64,000 nt of DNA, from positions 12,430 through 76,429 of the forward strand of contig QFBQ01000001.1 of NCBI GenBank assembly GCA_003265885.1, given 5' to 3'. This DNA is from Candidatus Marinamargulisbacteria bacterium SCGC AG-343-D04 (GTDB lineage Bacteria > Margulisbacteria > Marinamargulisbacteria > GCA-2716485 > GCA-002719695). This document shows positions 26,315-35,229 of this stretch, in pieces (the stretch's first letter is position 1; each line of letters starts with the position of its first letter). The position numbers were made by a program, and so were the translations under genes. A model generated the notes under the pieces. That model saw nothing but the letters and a program-made list of their open reading frames with translations, had not been told where the DNA came from and searched no databases.

Positions 26315-27169
26315 CTATAAAAATTTATTTTTTATATGCAAAAATTTTCTCTTAAATCTAAATAAAACATACAACAAAACAGAGTACCATCTAAAAGGCT
26401 TGCAATCCTCACGAAAATTAAAAGGCAAATCTTTATCATACACATAGTCTTGAAGTTTAAACTGTTCATCTTTAACCCAGCTGGCTTCATTTTTAACAAA
26501 AACATCTGTTTTGTTATTAGGAGAGTTTAAGGCTTTCCCCCCCCATCCAATATCACACGTCCTACTGCAATAAGGCATAATCACATACCCCATTTTGATA
26601 GCAGTCTCTAAAACACAATCATAAAAAGATGTATTTCCCATTGGCCATCTGTTTTTAAAAAAAGAAAACCACTTCTTCCTACTAAAACCGACCCCCTTTC
26701 CAATACCAAACTGAAACTTACCATACTTAAATAAGTTATCCTTAGAATATGCTTCTCGAGAAAAACCATTTACTGCCCTAAAAAATGGATCCTTGTCATA
26801 GCGTTCAATCATTACTTCAACAAATTGAAGAGAATCATACCCTACCAATATGTCATCCTCTATTAAAAACACCATAGTCGACTTACAGTCTTCAAATGCA
26901 TAGTTGATCCCTTTAAATGTATTCGCATTAACCTTTTGACAAATAGTTTCATTGTTAGAATAAGAGGTTGTTAAGTGATGAACTGGAATCCAATCAATAT
27001 CATCAATAAGACATTTTACCTTACTACAATCCTCATCATCTCCTTCTTGTCGCACAACTACCAACTGATATTCGTTAATTTTATAAGACTTCCTCAAGCA
27101 TTTTATAGTAGCTTCTGTTTTATCAGCACGGTTATAACAAATAAGAACAATACTTTTAAAAATATCCAT
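26315..27169 (-). CDS. glycosyltransferase (GT-A fold, GNT-I/GT2-like)
   Basis: A 284-residue protein starting with 'IVLICYNRADKTEATIKCL', the nucleotide-sugar-binding beginning of GT-A folds. VFLIEDDILVG near residue 110 holds the metal-binding EDD triad. The FRAVNGFS and FFKNRWPMG segments resemble the family in which GNT-I belongs. A hydrophobic and basic C-terminus (about 255-284) may attach to the membrane. A G8 run on the coding strand (26537-26544) encodes Trp-Gly-Gly around residue 210. It is first in the sugar cassette. Confidence 0.78.
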   Translation of the reverse strand: MDIFKSIVLICYNRADKTEATIKCLRKSYKINEYQLVVVRQEGDDEDCSKVKCLIDDIDWIPVHHLTTSYSNNETICQKVNANTFKGINYAFEDCKSTMVFLIEDDILVGYDSLQFVEVMIERYDKDPFFRAVNGFSREAYSKDNLFKYGKFQFGIGKGVGFSRKKWFSFFKNRWPMGNTSFYDCVLETAIKMGYVIMPYCSRTCDIGWGGKALNSPNNKTDVFVKNEASWVKDEQFKLQDYVYDKDLPFNFREDCKPFRWYSVLLYVLFRFKRKFLHIKNKFL

Positions 27170-27331
27170 AAATTAAAGTGTTTACTAAAAAAATAATTAA
27201 GTCAACTTACTTAAATATAAATTAAAAAACTATACATAAATCTAATAAATCGTGTCTCTTAATATATGAACAAGTCAGATATAAAATTCATTTACTTATA
27301 AAAAAAAATTCAGTACTATAAAATTAATACC

Positions 27332-27835
27332 ATGAACACAAGTATTTGGACCGATATTTTTAAATACAAAAAACACATCAATATTATTGAAATTTTAAGA
27401 GACATTCCCGTTTTTGAAGGCTTATCAAAATTAGATCTTTTAAAAATCTCTAAATTACTTCACTTGCGACAATACAAAAAAGACGAATTTATCTTTAGAG
27501 AAAAAGAACCTGGTGAAAGCATGTATATCATAAAAAGCGGCTCTATTGAAATCACAAAATGCATCAAAAAAGAAACAGTAACATTATCATCCTTAGAAAA
27601 AGGTTCTTTTTTTGGAGAGATTTCACTGGTAGATAGTGACTCTAGATCCGCGACAGCAAAAGCAAAAGAAGATACCCAGTTACTTGGTTTTTTTAGAGCC
27701 GACCTCATGCATTTAATCGACAGAAACCCAAGACTTGCATCCTTTATTTTATATCAACTATCTAGGGTACTGGGAAAACGATTAAGAGTTCTAGACGCAT
27801 CCATTTCAAACCATCATGTTCCAACTCATCAATAA
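27332..27835 (+). CDS. cyclic-nucleotide-binding domain protein
   Basis: A 167-residue protein made mainly of one cNMP-binding domain (about 22-150). 'PVFEGLSKLDLLKISKLL' is the opening helix, 'GESMYIIKSGSIEI' the strand pair, and 'GSFFGEISLVDSDSRSATAKA' the phosphate-binding cassette with Glu and Arg in the usual places. No DNA-binding helix-turn-helix follows, so it is not a full Crp/Fnr regulator; it probably controls a partner protein. It overlaps the PerM-type transporter by 20 nt, which is a likely partner. TATAAA lies 9 nt before the ATG. Confidence 0.88.
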   Translation: MNTSIWTDIFKYKKHINIIEILRDIPVFEGLSKLDLLKISKLLHLRQYKKDEFIFREKEPGESMYIIKSGSIEITKCIKKETVTLSSLEKGSFFGEISLVDSDSRSATAKAKEDTQLLGFFRADLMHLIDRNPRLASFILYQLSRVLGKRLRVLDASISNHHVPTHQ

Positions 27836-28910
27836 ACTTTCTTTTATTCAAAAAATACTATTTTATGCTATTTTTTCAATCATAGCAGTTTCCATAACCT
27901 ACACTCTAAGAGATTTGCTTTCCCCTTTCCTTCTTGCCTTTATCATTTCTTACTTACTTAATCCAATCGTCGATAGATTTGAGTTTATCTGTCAAAAGCG
28001 CATTTTAGCAGTTATCGCATTGTACGGTCTTATATTTTCTGGCATTATCTTTTTCTTTAACTTTATAATCCCCCTACTACTCAAAGAGTTTAATGAACTT
28101 TCTTCACGACTCCCCTACTATCTAGCCAATATAAACGAATGGTTACTCGTTATTAAAAATAGAATTGAGCATGATATCCCATTAATACAACAACTCAACA
28201 TCATCGACAACATTGAAACACAGACACAATCTATCTTATTCAATTTTGCTCAAAAAATTCCAACATTCTTCTTCTCAACATTTTCTGCAGTATCTTCCAT
28301 CCTTTTAATTCCTATCATCCTCTTCTTTTTTCTTTTCCAAGGCCCCGATTTAAAAGTTTCCTTTTTTAAAATTATCCCAAATAAATATTTTGAATTACTC
28401 ATTCACCTTTTTTACAGTATAGGAAACAAGCTAGGTAATTATTTACGAGGAATCGTTACAGAAACCCTCATTATTGGGGGACTAACCACCATTTTATTAC
28501 TTGTGTTAGGCGTAGACTATGCATTTCTTTTAGGAACCATTGCAGGCATCATGAATCTCATCCCCTATGTAGGTCCCATTTTTGGTGCCATTCCTGCCAT
28601 CATTATCTTTTATCTCAAAGTAAAAACCTTTAATGCCTTGTTTTATATCACAATCGGTTTCGTTATTATTCAAACCATCGATAACATCATATTAAAACCT
28701 ATTATCTATTCACAAAGCGTTGATCTCCACCCGCTTGCCGTTTTATTCTTTTTATTACTTGGAGGCTCTGTGGCCGGAATTTGGGGCTTAATCTTTGCTG
28801 TCCCCATTGCAGGAATTATCAAAGTAACAATTTCTATTCTACTCAACGAAATAAAATTTAGAATCGAGTTTAATGAAAAATATTCCTTGGAATCATCTAG
28901 AACATCTTAA
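27816..28910 (+). CDS. AI-2E/PerM-family transporter
   Basis: A 364-residue membrane protein with eight likely helices. 'RDLLSPFLLAFIISYLLNPIVDRFE' at the start, a long amphipathic middle (about 85-150), and 'GTIAGIMNLIPYVGPIFGAIPAII' plus 'DNIILKPIIYSQSVDLHPLAVLFFLLLGGSVAGIWGLIFAVPIAGIIK' are clear family signatures. Relatives export AI-2 or act in Na+/H+ exchange and are often of unknown substrate. The ATG lies inside the preceding cyclic-nucleotide-binding gene, so the two are co-expressed. Confidence 0.92.
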   Translation: MFQLINKLSFIQKILFYAIFSIIAVSITYTLRDLLSPFLLAFIISYLLNPIVDRFEFICQKRILAVIALYGLIFSGIIFFFNFIIPLLLKEFNELSSRLPYYLANINEWLLVIKNRIEHDIPLIQQLNIIDNIETQTQSILFNFAQKIPTFFFSTFSAVSSILLIPIILFFFLFQGPDLKVSFFKIIPNKYFELLIHLFYSIGNKLGNYLRGIVTETLIIGGLTTILLLVLGVDYAFLLGTIAGIMNLIPYVGPIFGAIPAIIIFYLKVKTFNALFYITIGFVIIQTIDNIILKPIIYSQSVDLHPLAVLFFLLLGGSVAGIWGLIFAVPIAGIIKVTISILLNEIKFRIEFNEKYSLESSRTS

Positions 28911-28920
28911 TTATAAATGA

Positions 28921-29835
28921 CTATTTTTTATACTGAATCGAAAAATATGTTTCGTTATCTACCACTGCGCTATCACTTTTTTCATATGCATAACTAATCG
29001 TCCATTCATTCAAGTTTAAATTCATCCCTACTGTTGACCTTACCTTTACACTATCTAAATAGTGTACCCCTCTTGCTCCAAACATAAAATCTAATCGCTT
29101 TAATGATGGATGACTTACTTTACATCCTACTGCATACAAACTTTTCTTATCTCCATAATGTTTCATCTGTGCCATTGGCTCTAATGAACCATAATCCTTA
29201 CTTACTGTCGCGGCTAATACAACACCATGACTCTCTTTACCACCATTACTAAACTCTGTTTTATTCCAGACTAGTACATTCGCGGCACTCACACCTAGGT
29301 TAAATCGTTCTCCTTTATAATAAAACCCAAGATCTGCATTCATTCCATTCCCTGAAACACCATACATTTTACTTTTAAACGATTTTAAGGTTACTCCAAA
29401 TGATACTTTTTCTGTTGTTTGATATTGATATCCAACATAATATCTTTCCATAGTTGAATTATAATATCCTTTTGTGGCAAACTCTCCAGATCCATTCAAT
29501 TCTTTAGTTTCAGCAATCCCTGACTCACGGTTACCGATATATCCAAAACCTACTGTAGACTTTCCAAGAACCTTAGATATACTAAAATTGTTAATATTTA
29601 CATCGTTCAATAAAGTTGTTTGAAATACAGAACCAGAATAATCATAACCATTTCCCATCTTCGCAGGGTTATCAAATACGGCTACTGATCCAGATACTCC
29701 TGCTAAGATTCCCCCAGACCCTATAGAGTCGGCCGATAAACCAGCATCTGCTAACTCTATACTATTTTCTAAACCTTGCACATGAAAAGTGAATGTTAAT
29801 ATAAATAAAAGTAGTGAGTAAAGTTTAACATTCAT
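28921..29835 (-). CDS. outer-membrane beta-barrel protein, PorV/UPF0164-like
   Basis: A 304-residue protein with a signal peptide (1-21). After it, 'ELADAGLSADSIGSGGILAGVSGSVAVFDNPAKMG' matches the N-terminal hairpin of PorV/FadL-like barrels, with the '.NPA...' box. The remainder is a series of amphipathic strands and ends in YFSIQYKK, a typical strand ending. A strong AGGGGG Shine-Dalgarno site precedes ATG 29835 by about 6 nt, suiting an abundant protein. G+C on its coding strand is higher than its neighbours'. Cargo unknown. Confidence 0.78.
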   Translation of the reverse strand: MNVKLYSLLLFILTFTFHVQGLENSIELADAGLSADSIGSGGILAGVSGSVAVFDNPAKMGNGYDYSGSVFQTTLLNDVNINNFSISKVLGKSTVGFGYIGNRESGIAETKELNGSGEFATKGYYNSTMERYYVGYQYQTTEKVSFGVTLKSFKSKMYGVSGNGMNADLGFYYKGERFNLGVSAANVLVWNKTEFSNGGKESHGVVLAATVSKDYGSLEPMAQMKHYGDKKSLYAVGCKVSHPSLKRLDFMFGARGVHYLDSVKVRSTVGMNLNLNEWTISYAYEKSDSAVVDNETYFSIQYKK

Positions 29836-30054
29836 ATTTTTCCCCCTTTTTAATTTTCCGTCTCTTATAAAGTTATCGTAGGAAGTTTGAAAATAATTTC
29901 AAAAATTTAATCATACAACTATAAAAACATCAATATCAAAAACAAAAGAAACGAACAATAAACAAAAAAACAAGGATTAAAATAAATATCATGTTAATAA
30001 ATAATAAAAAAATTAAATATAATAAAAATAAATAAAACAGAATATTTAAATATA

Positions 30055-30993
30055 TCAAGAAAAATATTGAGCAATATTTGGCCCTGATGGAACAATTTGA
30101 TAGGGATTCAAGTTAGTATGACTTACGTAATAATGATGCATGCATTGCTTTAAATCTGTTGTAGAATGAAAGGCTTCGATAGAATACAAACGCTTTAAAT
30201 ACGAATATAAAGACGAAAACTGAGAAATCATACGTCTATTACACTTAAAATGAACAACATAGCAAAAATCAAAACGAACCAATGTTACAAATAAACGAAT
30301 ATCAGCTTCTGTCAGATGATCTCCAATTAAAAATGTTCGAGAACTTAATCTATCATCAATATGCTCTAACGCATTAAACAGAGATAAAACCTCTTTATCA
30401 TAAACATCCTGCTTCCTAGAAAAACCTACTTTGTATACCCCATTATTAATCCGATGATAAATAAAGTCATTAAGTTCATCTATCTCGTCCCTTAAATCTT
30501 CAGGGTAATAATCATCTCCATTACCGGATAAATGATTAAACTCTGTATTAAAAAAACGGATAATTTCTGAGCTTTCATTGTTTACAATACAAGACTTATG
30601 TATATCCCACAAAACTGGAACCGTCACTCGTCCTGAATACTTAGAGTTAGACATGACATATGCCTCTTTTAAATAACGAAATCCATTAACATTATCTAGA
30701 ATAGATCCTGGATAATCAGAAAAATGCCACCCGTCATCTCCCATATAAGGATGTACAACACTTATCCCTACATGAGATTCCAACCCCTTCAAAGCTCTCA
30801 TAATTAATGTACGATGAGCCCACGGACAAGCCAGAGAAACATATAAGTGATAACGTTCAGTTTCAGCAGGAAAATCATCGGAGTCCGATTCAATCTTATT
30901 TCGAAATACGGAATCGAATCTATGAAAAGCTCCATCTTCAGTTTTAGGATTCACTTCCTGTGTATGCCAAACACCTTCCAAAAAATAGCCCAT
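30055..30993 (-). CDS. glutathionyl-hydroquinone reductase (omega-like GST)
   Basis: A 312-residue protein like E. coli YqjG/PcpF. LYVSLACPWAHRT holds the catalytic Cys56 in the CPWA motif. VPVLWD, NNESSEIIRFFN and FLIGDHLTEADIRLFVTLVRFD match the GST N- and C-terminal domains, and YYVSHTNLNPYQIVPSGP is the diagnostic end of this family. It removes glutathione from glutathionyl-hydroquinones, so it implies use of glutathione or a similar thiol; a glutathione peroxidase is also in this window. Confidence 0.94.
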   Translation of the reverse strand: MGYFLEGVWHTQEVNPKTEDGAFHRFDSVFRNKIESDSDDFPAETERYHLYVSLACPWAHRTLIMRALKGLESHVGISVVHPYMGDDGWHFSDYPGSILDNVNGFRYLKEAYVMSNSKYSGRVTVPVLWDIHKSCIVNNESSEIIRFFNTEFNHLSGNGDDYYPEDLRDEIDELNDFIYHRINNGVYKVGFSRKQDVYDKEVLSLFNALEHIDDRLSSRTFLIGDHLTEADIRLFVTLVRFDFCYVVHFKCNRRMISQFSSLYSYLKRLYSIEAFHSTTDLKQCMHHYYVSHTNLNPYQIVPSGPNIAQYFS

Positions 30994-31033
30994 AGTATAA
31001 TACTACAGCAACATGAACAAAAAGAAAGACTCT

Positions 31034-31245
31034 TATCGAGAAACTTGGCTAAACAACTTCTTATAAGAATGGCGGCTTAATTCAATTCCTTTACGAGGAA
31101 AATAGTCCAAATGAGGCTCCACAAGCTCCAGCTCACGCCTTTATTCATCAAACATCCATGTACTTTCAGTTAAAACCATACTTGAATAACTCTACCGCAA
31201 AAATAAAGGTGTCAAAACTCCTCCACTACCCCATATATAACCCTA
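31034..31245 (-). pseudogene. decayed copy of a ClC chloride channel gene (3' end)
   Basis: The minus strand from about 31160 to 31034 aligns with the last 45 codons of the intact ClC gene at 32675. Shared words include tagtcyaaatgagg and tttattcatcaa, and the translated end (HSYKKLFSQVSR) parallels HFAKKLLGKVSR. A second block, about 31199-31245 (aaataaaggtgtcaaaac...), matches the region near 33054-33100 of the intact gene. About 240 bp between the blocks are missing. No frame remains open. The copy lies on the far side of the D-threonine-aldolase-like gene. Confidence 0.82.
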
Positions 31246-31454
31246 ACAACACTATACTCCACAAAAAGATCACCCAAAATAACATACTTCAATTTATAAG
31301 AATGTAGAAAAATAACACCAATTGAATATGAAAATTTAGAGCATACCTGCATCAAGAACCACTTTTTCGTCGCCCGAACCTGATTACAAAAAACAAAAAA
31401 TTCTATTTTTTTTGCTCCGAAACCTTTGGTTCTTATATTATAAGAAATTTATAT

Positions 31455-32555
31455 TTGTGCTACTCTTTAAAAGTGCTTCCAGAAAAAATAATACGACCTA
31501 CTGTTGTTGTCGATTTAAAAAAAGTGAAAGAAAATATACTTTCTATCATTAACAAAGCAACTCATTCTAATACCTCCGTTAGACTTCATTGTAAGACACA
31601 TCAATCCAAAGAAATTTCGAATTTGATCATGAACATAGGAATTACAAAAATAACGGTTTCTTCTGTTGAAATGGCAGAACAGTTTGCTGAGTATGGATGG
31701 AAAGATATTTGCATTGCATTTCCTGTTAATATCTTAGAAATTGATGCAATTAATGCTTTGGCAAGTCGGGTTAAACTTTATTTAATTGTAGATCACTCTG
31801 ATGTTGTAACGTTTTTGGATCAGAATTTAAGTCACGATATTCAAGTGTGGATTGATATTGATGCAGGATATGGACGCACAGGCGTATTGGTTAGTGATAA
31901 TAGAGAGATTGTCCATCTCGCTAAGCAAATAGATCATTCTGAAAAAATGAATTTAGCTGGCATTTTGACACACTCTGGAGAAACGTATGCTTGCCGAGGT
32001 AAAGAAGATATTTTGAAGTTGCATCAAGGTGTATTTGAGACGTTGAAATCTGTTCAATCGATATTAAAAAACGAAGGGTTGGCATATCAATTATCAGTTG
32101 GAGATACCCCTATAGCAAGTACTTTAACTCATTTTGAGGGGATTGATGAAATTAGGCCAGGAAACCTTGCTCTTTACGATATGACACAGTCTTTTATCGG
32201 ATCTTGTCATCATAGCCAGATTGCAATTTCGCTTGCATGCCCGATTGTTTCTAAGTACCGGAAACGCTTGGAGCTTCTTGTTCATGCTGGTGGAGTTCAT
32301 TTTTCAAAAGACGCCATTGAAACAGAAACAGGAAAGCTATACGGAAGATGCATGGCGCTTAGTGATGGACGTTGGATTACTCCTCACATGGATGTTATTA
32401 GACTATGCCAAGAACATGGTATTGTTTCTGTTCAACCAGAGCAATTTGATCGCTTTAACATTGGAGACACTTTATACATTCACCCAGTCCACGCATGTAT
32501 GGTAATGAATTTATTTAAAAGTGTTTCTCAGGATAGAGTTGTTTATTTGTCTTAG
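31455..32555 (+). CDS. D-threonine aldolase / D-serine dehydratase-like PLP enzyme
   Basis: A 366-residue protein of the fold-type III PLP family. The Lys in LHCKTHQS (about residue 50) would bind PLP, after 'PTVVVDL', the usual opening. IDIDAGYGRTGV and VGDTPIAS match the barrel. HPVHACMVMNLF near the end carries the His and Cys that bind the metal in D-serine dehydratase and D-threonine aldolase. TTG 31455 is the first start; a GTG at 31473 would also leave the family opening intact. The coding strand is G/T-rich, opposite in skew to its surroundings. Confidence 0.88.
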   Translation: MCYSLKVLPEKIIRPTVVVDLKKVKENILSIINKATHSNTSVRLHCKTHQSKEISNLIMNIGITKITVSSVEMAEQFAEYGWKDICIAFPVNILEIDAINALASRVKLYLIVDHSDVVTFLDQNLSHDIQVWIDIDAGYGRTGVLVSDNREIVHLAKQIDHSEKMNLAGILTHSGETYACRGKEDILKLHQGVFETLKSVQSILKNEGLAYQLSVGDTPIASTLTHFEGIDEIRPGNLALYDMTQSFIGSCHHSQIAISLACPIVSKYRKRLELLVHAGGVHFSKDAIETETGKLYGRCMALSDGRWITPHMDVIRLCQEHGIVSVQPEQFDRFNIGDTLYIHPVHACMVMNLFKSVSQDRVVYLS

Positions 32556-32674
32556 ATGTGGATACATTAGATACAGCAGTTTTCTATTGTTTTTAAATAT
32601 TTAGTAGGAAAGGAATCATAGAAAATATAGTTTTAGAAAGAACTAAAGATAAAGATCTCTAAATTTCAAAAACT

Positions 32675-34036
32675 TTAGCGAGAAACCTTGCCAAGTAACT
32701 TCTTTGCAAAGTGCCGTCCAGAAACAATCACTTTCCGAGAATGATAGTCTAAATGAGGTTCTGCAAACTCCACTTCATCTCCTTTATTCATCAAGCACCC
32801 ATGAGCCTTTGGTGACGATAATACTTGGGAAGGAAACACACTTCTATACCCTGTCATAAAAAAGCTAATAACACAGGCAATAGTAGCATATGGTGCAATG
32901 ACTGACCCAAACAACTCCACTGCCAAAACACAGGCAGCCAATGGCGTATTCGCAGCTCCTGCAAGTAAACTTACCAAACCAAATGCTGCAAAAATAGTAC
33001 TATCCTGATGAAATACCCCTGCAAAAAAAGCTCCTGATGTCGCACCAATAAAAAACAGAGGTGTCAAAACACCTCCACTTCCACCAAATCCTAAAGTTAC
33101 AGAAGTGATAAAAATTTTAATAATAAAGGCATACCAAATAATAGATTGTCCCGACAACACATTATCTATCACATGAGTACCTAAGCCTAGATAATCAGTA
33201 GAGAACAACACTGCCACAATCACCACAACTACGCCGCCAACAAAACCTTTTAATACTGACGAGAATTTCAAACTATTAGAAAATCTTTCAAAATAACGCA
33301 ACGACTCTACAAATAAAACACTCACTAAACCAAAGAAAAGACCCGAAATCACCGTCAACAATAAAAAATTCAAATTAAAACTATCTAAAAAAGACAAAGG
33401 CATATAATGATATGTAACGCCTAGCAATGAAGATACCTGAAAACTAACCATTCCTGAAATAAAAGAAGGAAGCAATACACTATAAAGCAAGTTCCCCATA
33501 TAAAGAACTTCAACTCCAAAAATTGCTCCTGAAATAGGCGTCCCAAAAACAGAAGAAAACCCAGCACTAATACCACAAATTACAAGCTTTTTTCTATCTT
33601 CTGGAGAAAAACGACATAATTTTGCAAAACTAGAGGCCAGCCCGGCTCCAATCTGAGCACAAGGCCCCTCCTTACCTACAGATCCTCCAAAAGCAAGCGT
33701 TAAGATTGTCGTTATCAGTTTTACTGGAATAACTCTAAAACGGATATCCCCCTGATGACGATGAACTGCCTTAATAACTTTCTCTGTTCCATGCCCTTTA
33801 GCATCTGGAGATAAGACATTCGTTATATACACACAAAAAGCCATCACTACAGGCAAGGCTAAAAAATATAATGGAAATTGACCTACTGAAGTTGAAGAAA
33901 AGTCTAAAATTCTAAGAAAAAAAGCAACAAAACCCCCTACAACAGCGCCTATAACTGCAGACAAAATAATCCATTTAAAAATACTTAGAAAAATTATAGA
34001 CTCTTCAGTTACCGCCGCTAATGTCTTTCTATTCAT
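32675..34036 (-). CDS. ClC-family chloride channel or antiporter
   Basis: A 453-residue protein with about ten hydrophobic segments. GGSVGKEGPCAQIG holds the GxEGP motif with gating Glu123. GISAGFSSVFGTPISGAIFGVE and GFGGSGGVLTPLFFIGA match the two other ClC signatures, with GVLTP in place of the usual GxFxP. The first signature, GSGIP, is replaced by GHGTE around residue 81-85, which is a notable departure affecting the Ser that binds the central Cl-. No CBS domains are present; 'GHGCLMNKG' lies in a short tail. A broken copy of its 3' end lies at 31034-31245. Confidence 0.92.
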   Translation of the reverse strand: MNRKTLAAVTEESIIFLSIFKWIILSAVIGAVVGGFVAFFLRILDFSSTSVGQFPLYFLALPVVMAFCVYITNVLSPDAKGHGTEKVIKAVHRHQGDIRFRVIPVKLITTILTLAFGGSVGKEGPCAQIGAGLASSFAKLCRFSPEDRKKLVICGISAGFSSVFGTPISGAIFGVEVLYMGNLLYSVLLPSFISGMVSFQVSSLLGVTYHYMPLSFLDSFNLNFLLLTVISGLFFGLVSVLFVESLRYFERFSNSLKFSSVLKGFVGGVVVVIVAVLFSTDYLGLGTHVIDNVLSGQSIIWYAFIIKIFITSVTLGFGGSGGVLTPLFFIGATSGAFFAGVFHQDSTIFAAFGLVSLLAGAANTPLAACVLAVELFGSVIAPYATIACVISFFMTGYRSVFPSQVLSSPKAHGCLMNKGDEVEFAEPHLDYHSRKVIVSGRHFAKKLLGKVSR

Positions 34037-34202
34037 TTATTATTAGTCCCCTCTTGACTGATATTTAAAAGCTATGACTAAATTAAAGCTCTTTTAATAG
34101 TTATCGTTCAAAAATAACATAAAGTTGCATACTATTTTTCAAACAACTTAAACCAAGCTCAAATAAAAAAAGAAATTTACAAATTCCACAAAAATAGATC
34201 CA

Positions 34203-34231
34203 TTGGAGATACTACGTTAATTTTCTATAAT
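34203..34231 (+). promoter_or_regulatory. promoter with leaderless geometry for mnmD
   Basis: TTGGAG (34203-34208), a 17-nt spacer, TATAAT (34226-34231), then 6 nt to ATG 34238. This is a near-perfect sigma-70 promoter positioned so that the transcript begins at the start codon. Confidence 0.65.
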
Positions 34232-34237
34232 AGAACC

Positions 34238-34885
34238 ATGAATTCCCTAATAAAAACCAACGATGGATCCTACTCAATCTTAAACAACTCTATAGATGAA
34301 TCCTATCATTCTAAACATGGAGCTATCGCAGAGTCACTATATGTCTTTATTCAGCAAGGATTTCTTCAAAAACACCTTCTACATAAACTATCGATACTCG
34401 AAATCGGTTTTGGGACAGGTCTTAACGCCCTATTAACAATCAAAAACAGTACCAAGGAGCAATCTATCTACTACGAATCTCTGGAAAAACATCCTTTAAC
34501 AGAAGAGCTTTATTACTCGTATTGCAAAACTCTAAACTCTGAAAATCAACCGATATGTCAACTTTTACATGAATACAGTTGGGAAAAAAGTCACCATATC
34601 ACACCACAGTTTTCCTTCAGAAAAACACGATGTAACTTACAAACTTTTACCCCTACCAACAAATTTGACATTATATATTTCGATGCCTTTAGTCCCAGAA
34701 AGCAACCAGAACTTTGGACAAAAGACATTTTTTCAAAGCTTTATTCATGTTTAAACCAACAAGGACTGTTGGTAACATATTGTGCAAAAGGACAGGTAAA
34801 AAGAGATTTAAAAGAACTTGGGTTTCATGTTGAAACATTACCCGGTCCTCCAAATAAAAAAGAAATGATTCGAGCAATAAAATGA
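34238..34885 (+). CDS. mnmD: tRNA 5-aminomethyl-2-thiouridine methyltransferase (MnmD)
   Basis: A 215-residue SAM methyltransferase matching only the methyltransferase half of E. coli MnmC. DGSYSILNNSIDESYHSKHGA, then LEIGFGTGLNALL and DIIYFDAFSPRKQPELWTKDIF, are diagnostic. It completes the mnm5U modification at the wobble base. No FAD oxidase half follows, as in many bacteria where MnmD works alone after MnmEG's ammonium route. It overlaps the GGQ protein gene by 4 nt (ATGA). mnmA, which adds the 2-thio group, is also in the window. Confidence 0.93.
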   Translation: MNSLIKTNDGSYSILNNSIDESYHSKHGAIAESLYVFIQQGFLQKHLLHKLSILEIGFGTGLNALLTIKNSTKEQSIYYESLEKHPLTEELYYSYCKTLNSENQPICQLLHEYSWEKSHHITPQFSFRKTRCNLQTFTPTNKFDIIYFDAFSPRKQPELWTKDIFSKLYSCLNQQGLLVTYCAKGQVKRDLKELGFHVETLPGPPNKKEMIRAIK

Positions 34886-35229
34886 CAGTCCCTACAGACA
34901 AAAAACAACAAGAACTAAAGAAGCTTATGACCAAATTGAATATTTTAGAAAAAGATCTAAAGATTCAAAGTATTTCTGGTTCAGGAAAAGGAGGTCAAAA
35001 AGTAAATAAAAGTAATCACTGCATTTACATCTGTCACATTCCCAGTAATACTGAAGTAAAGTGTCAAAAAACACGCTCTAAAGAAAGCAATCTCTTTTTT
35101 GCGAAACGACAACTATGTGAAAAAATAAAAGCCCTACAAGGCATTCAAACGCTTAAAGAACAACAGATAGAAAAAATAAGAAAACAAAAACAAAAACGAA
35201 AAAAGAGAACAAAAAACAAAGAATCATGA
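34882..35229 (+). CDS. stand-alone RF-1-domain (GGQ) peptide-release-factor-like protein
   Basis: A 115-residue protein with GSGKGGQKVNKSNHC, where GGQ is at 37-39, and a very basic C-terminal tail (KQKQKRKKRTKNK). GGQ catalyses peptidyl-tRNA hydrolysis in the ribosome. A GGQ domain plus basic tail and no codon-recognition domain fits ribosome rescue (ArfB/YaeJ or C12orf65-like). The 'SGKGGQ.VNK.' wording is nearer to the small release-factor-like group than to ArfB itself. ATGA overlaps join it to mnmD and rbgA. Confidence 0.87.
   Translation: MTVPTDKKQQELKKLMTKLNILEKDLKIQSISGSGKGGQKVNKSNHCIYICHIPSNTEVKCQKTRSKESNLFFAKRQLCEKIKALQGIQTLKEQQIEKIRKQKQKRKKRTKNKES

Noticed and set aside
34238..34885. 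Full MnmC with oxidase domain broken off
   Set aside because: The stop is joined by a clean 4-nt overlap to the next gene and no FAD domain sequence follows, so it is a normal MnmD.
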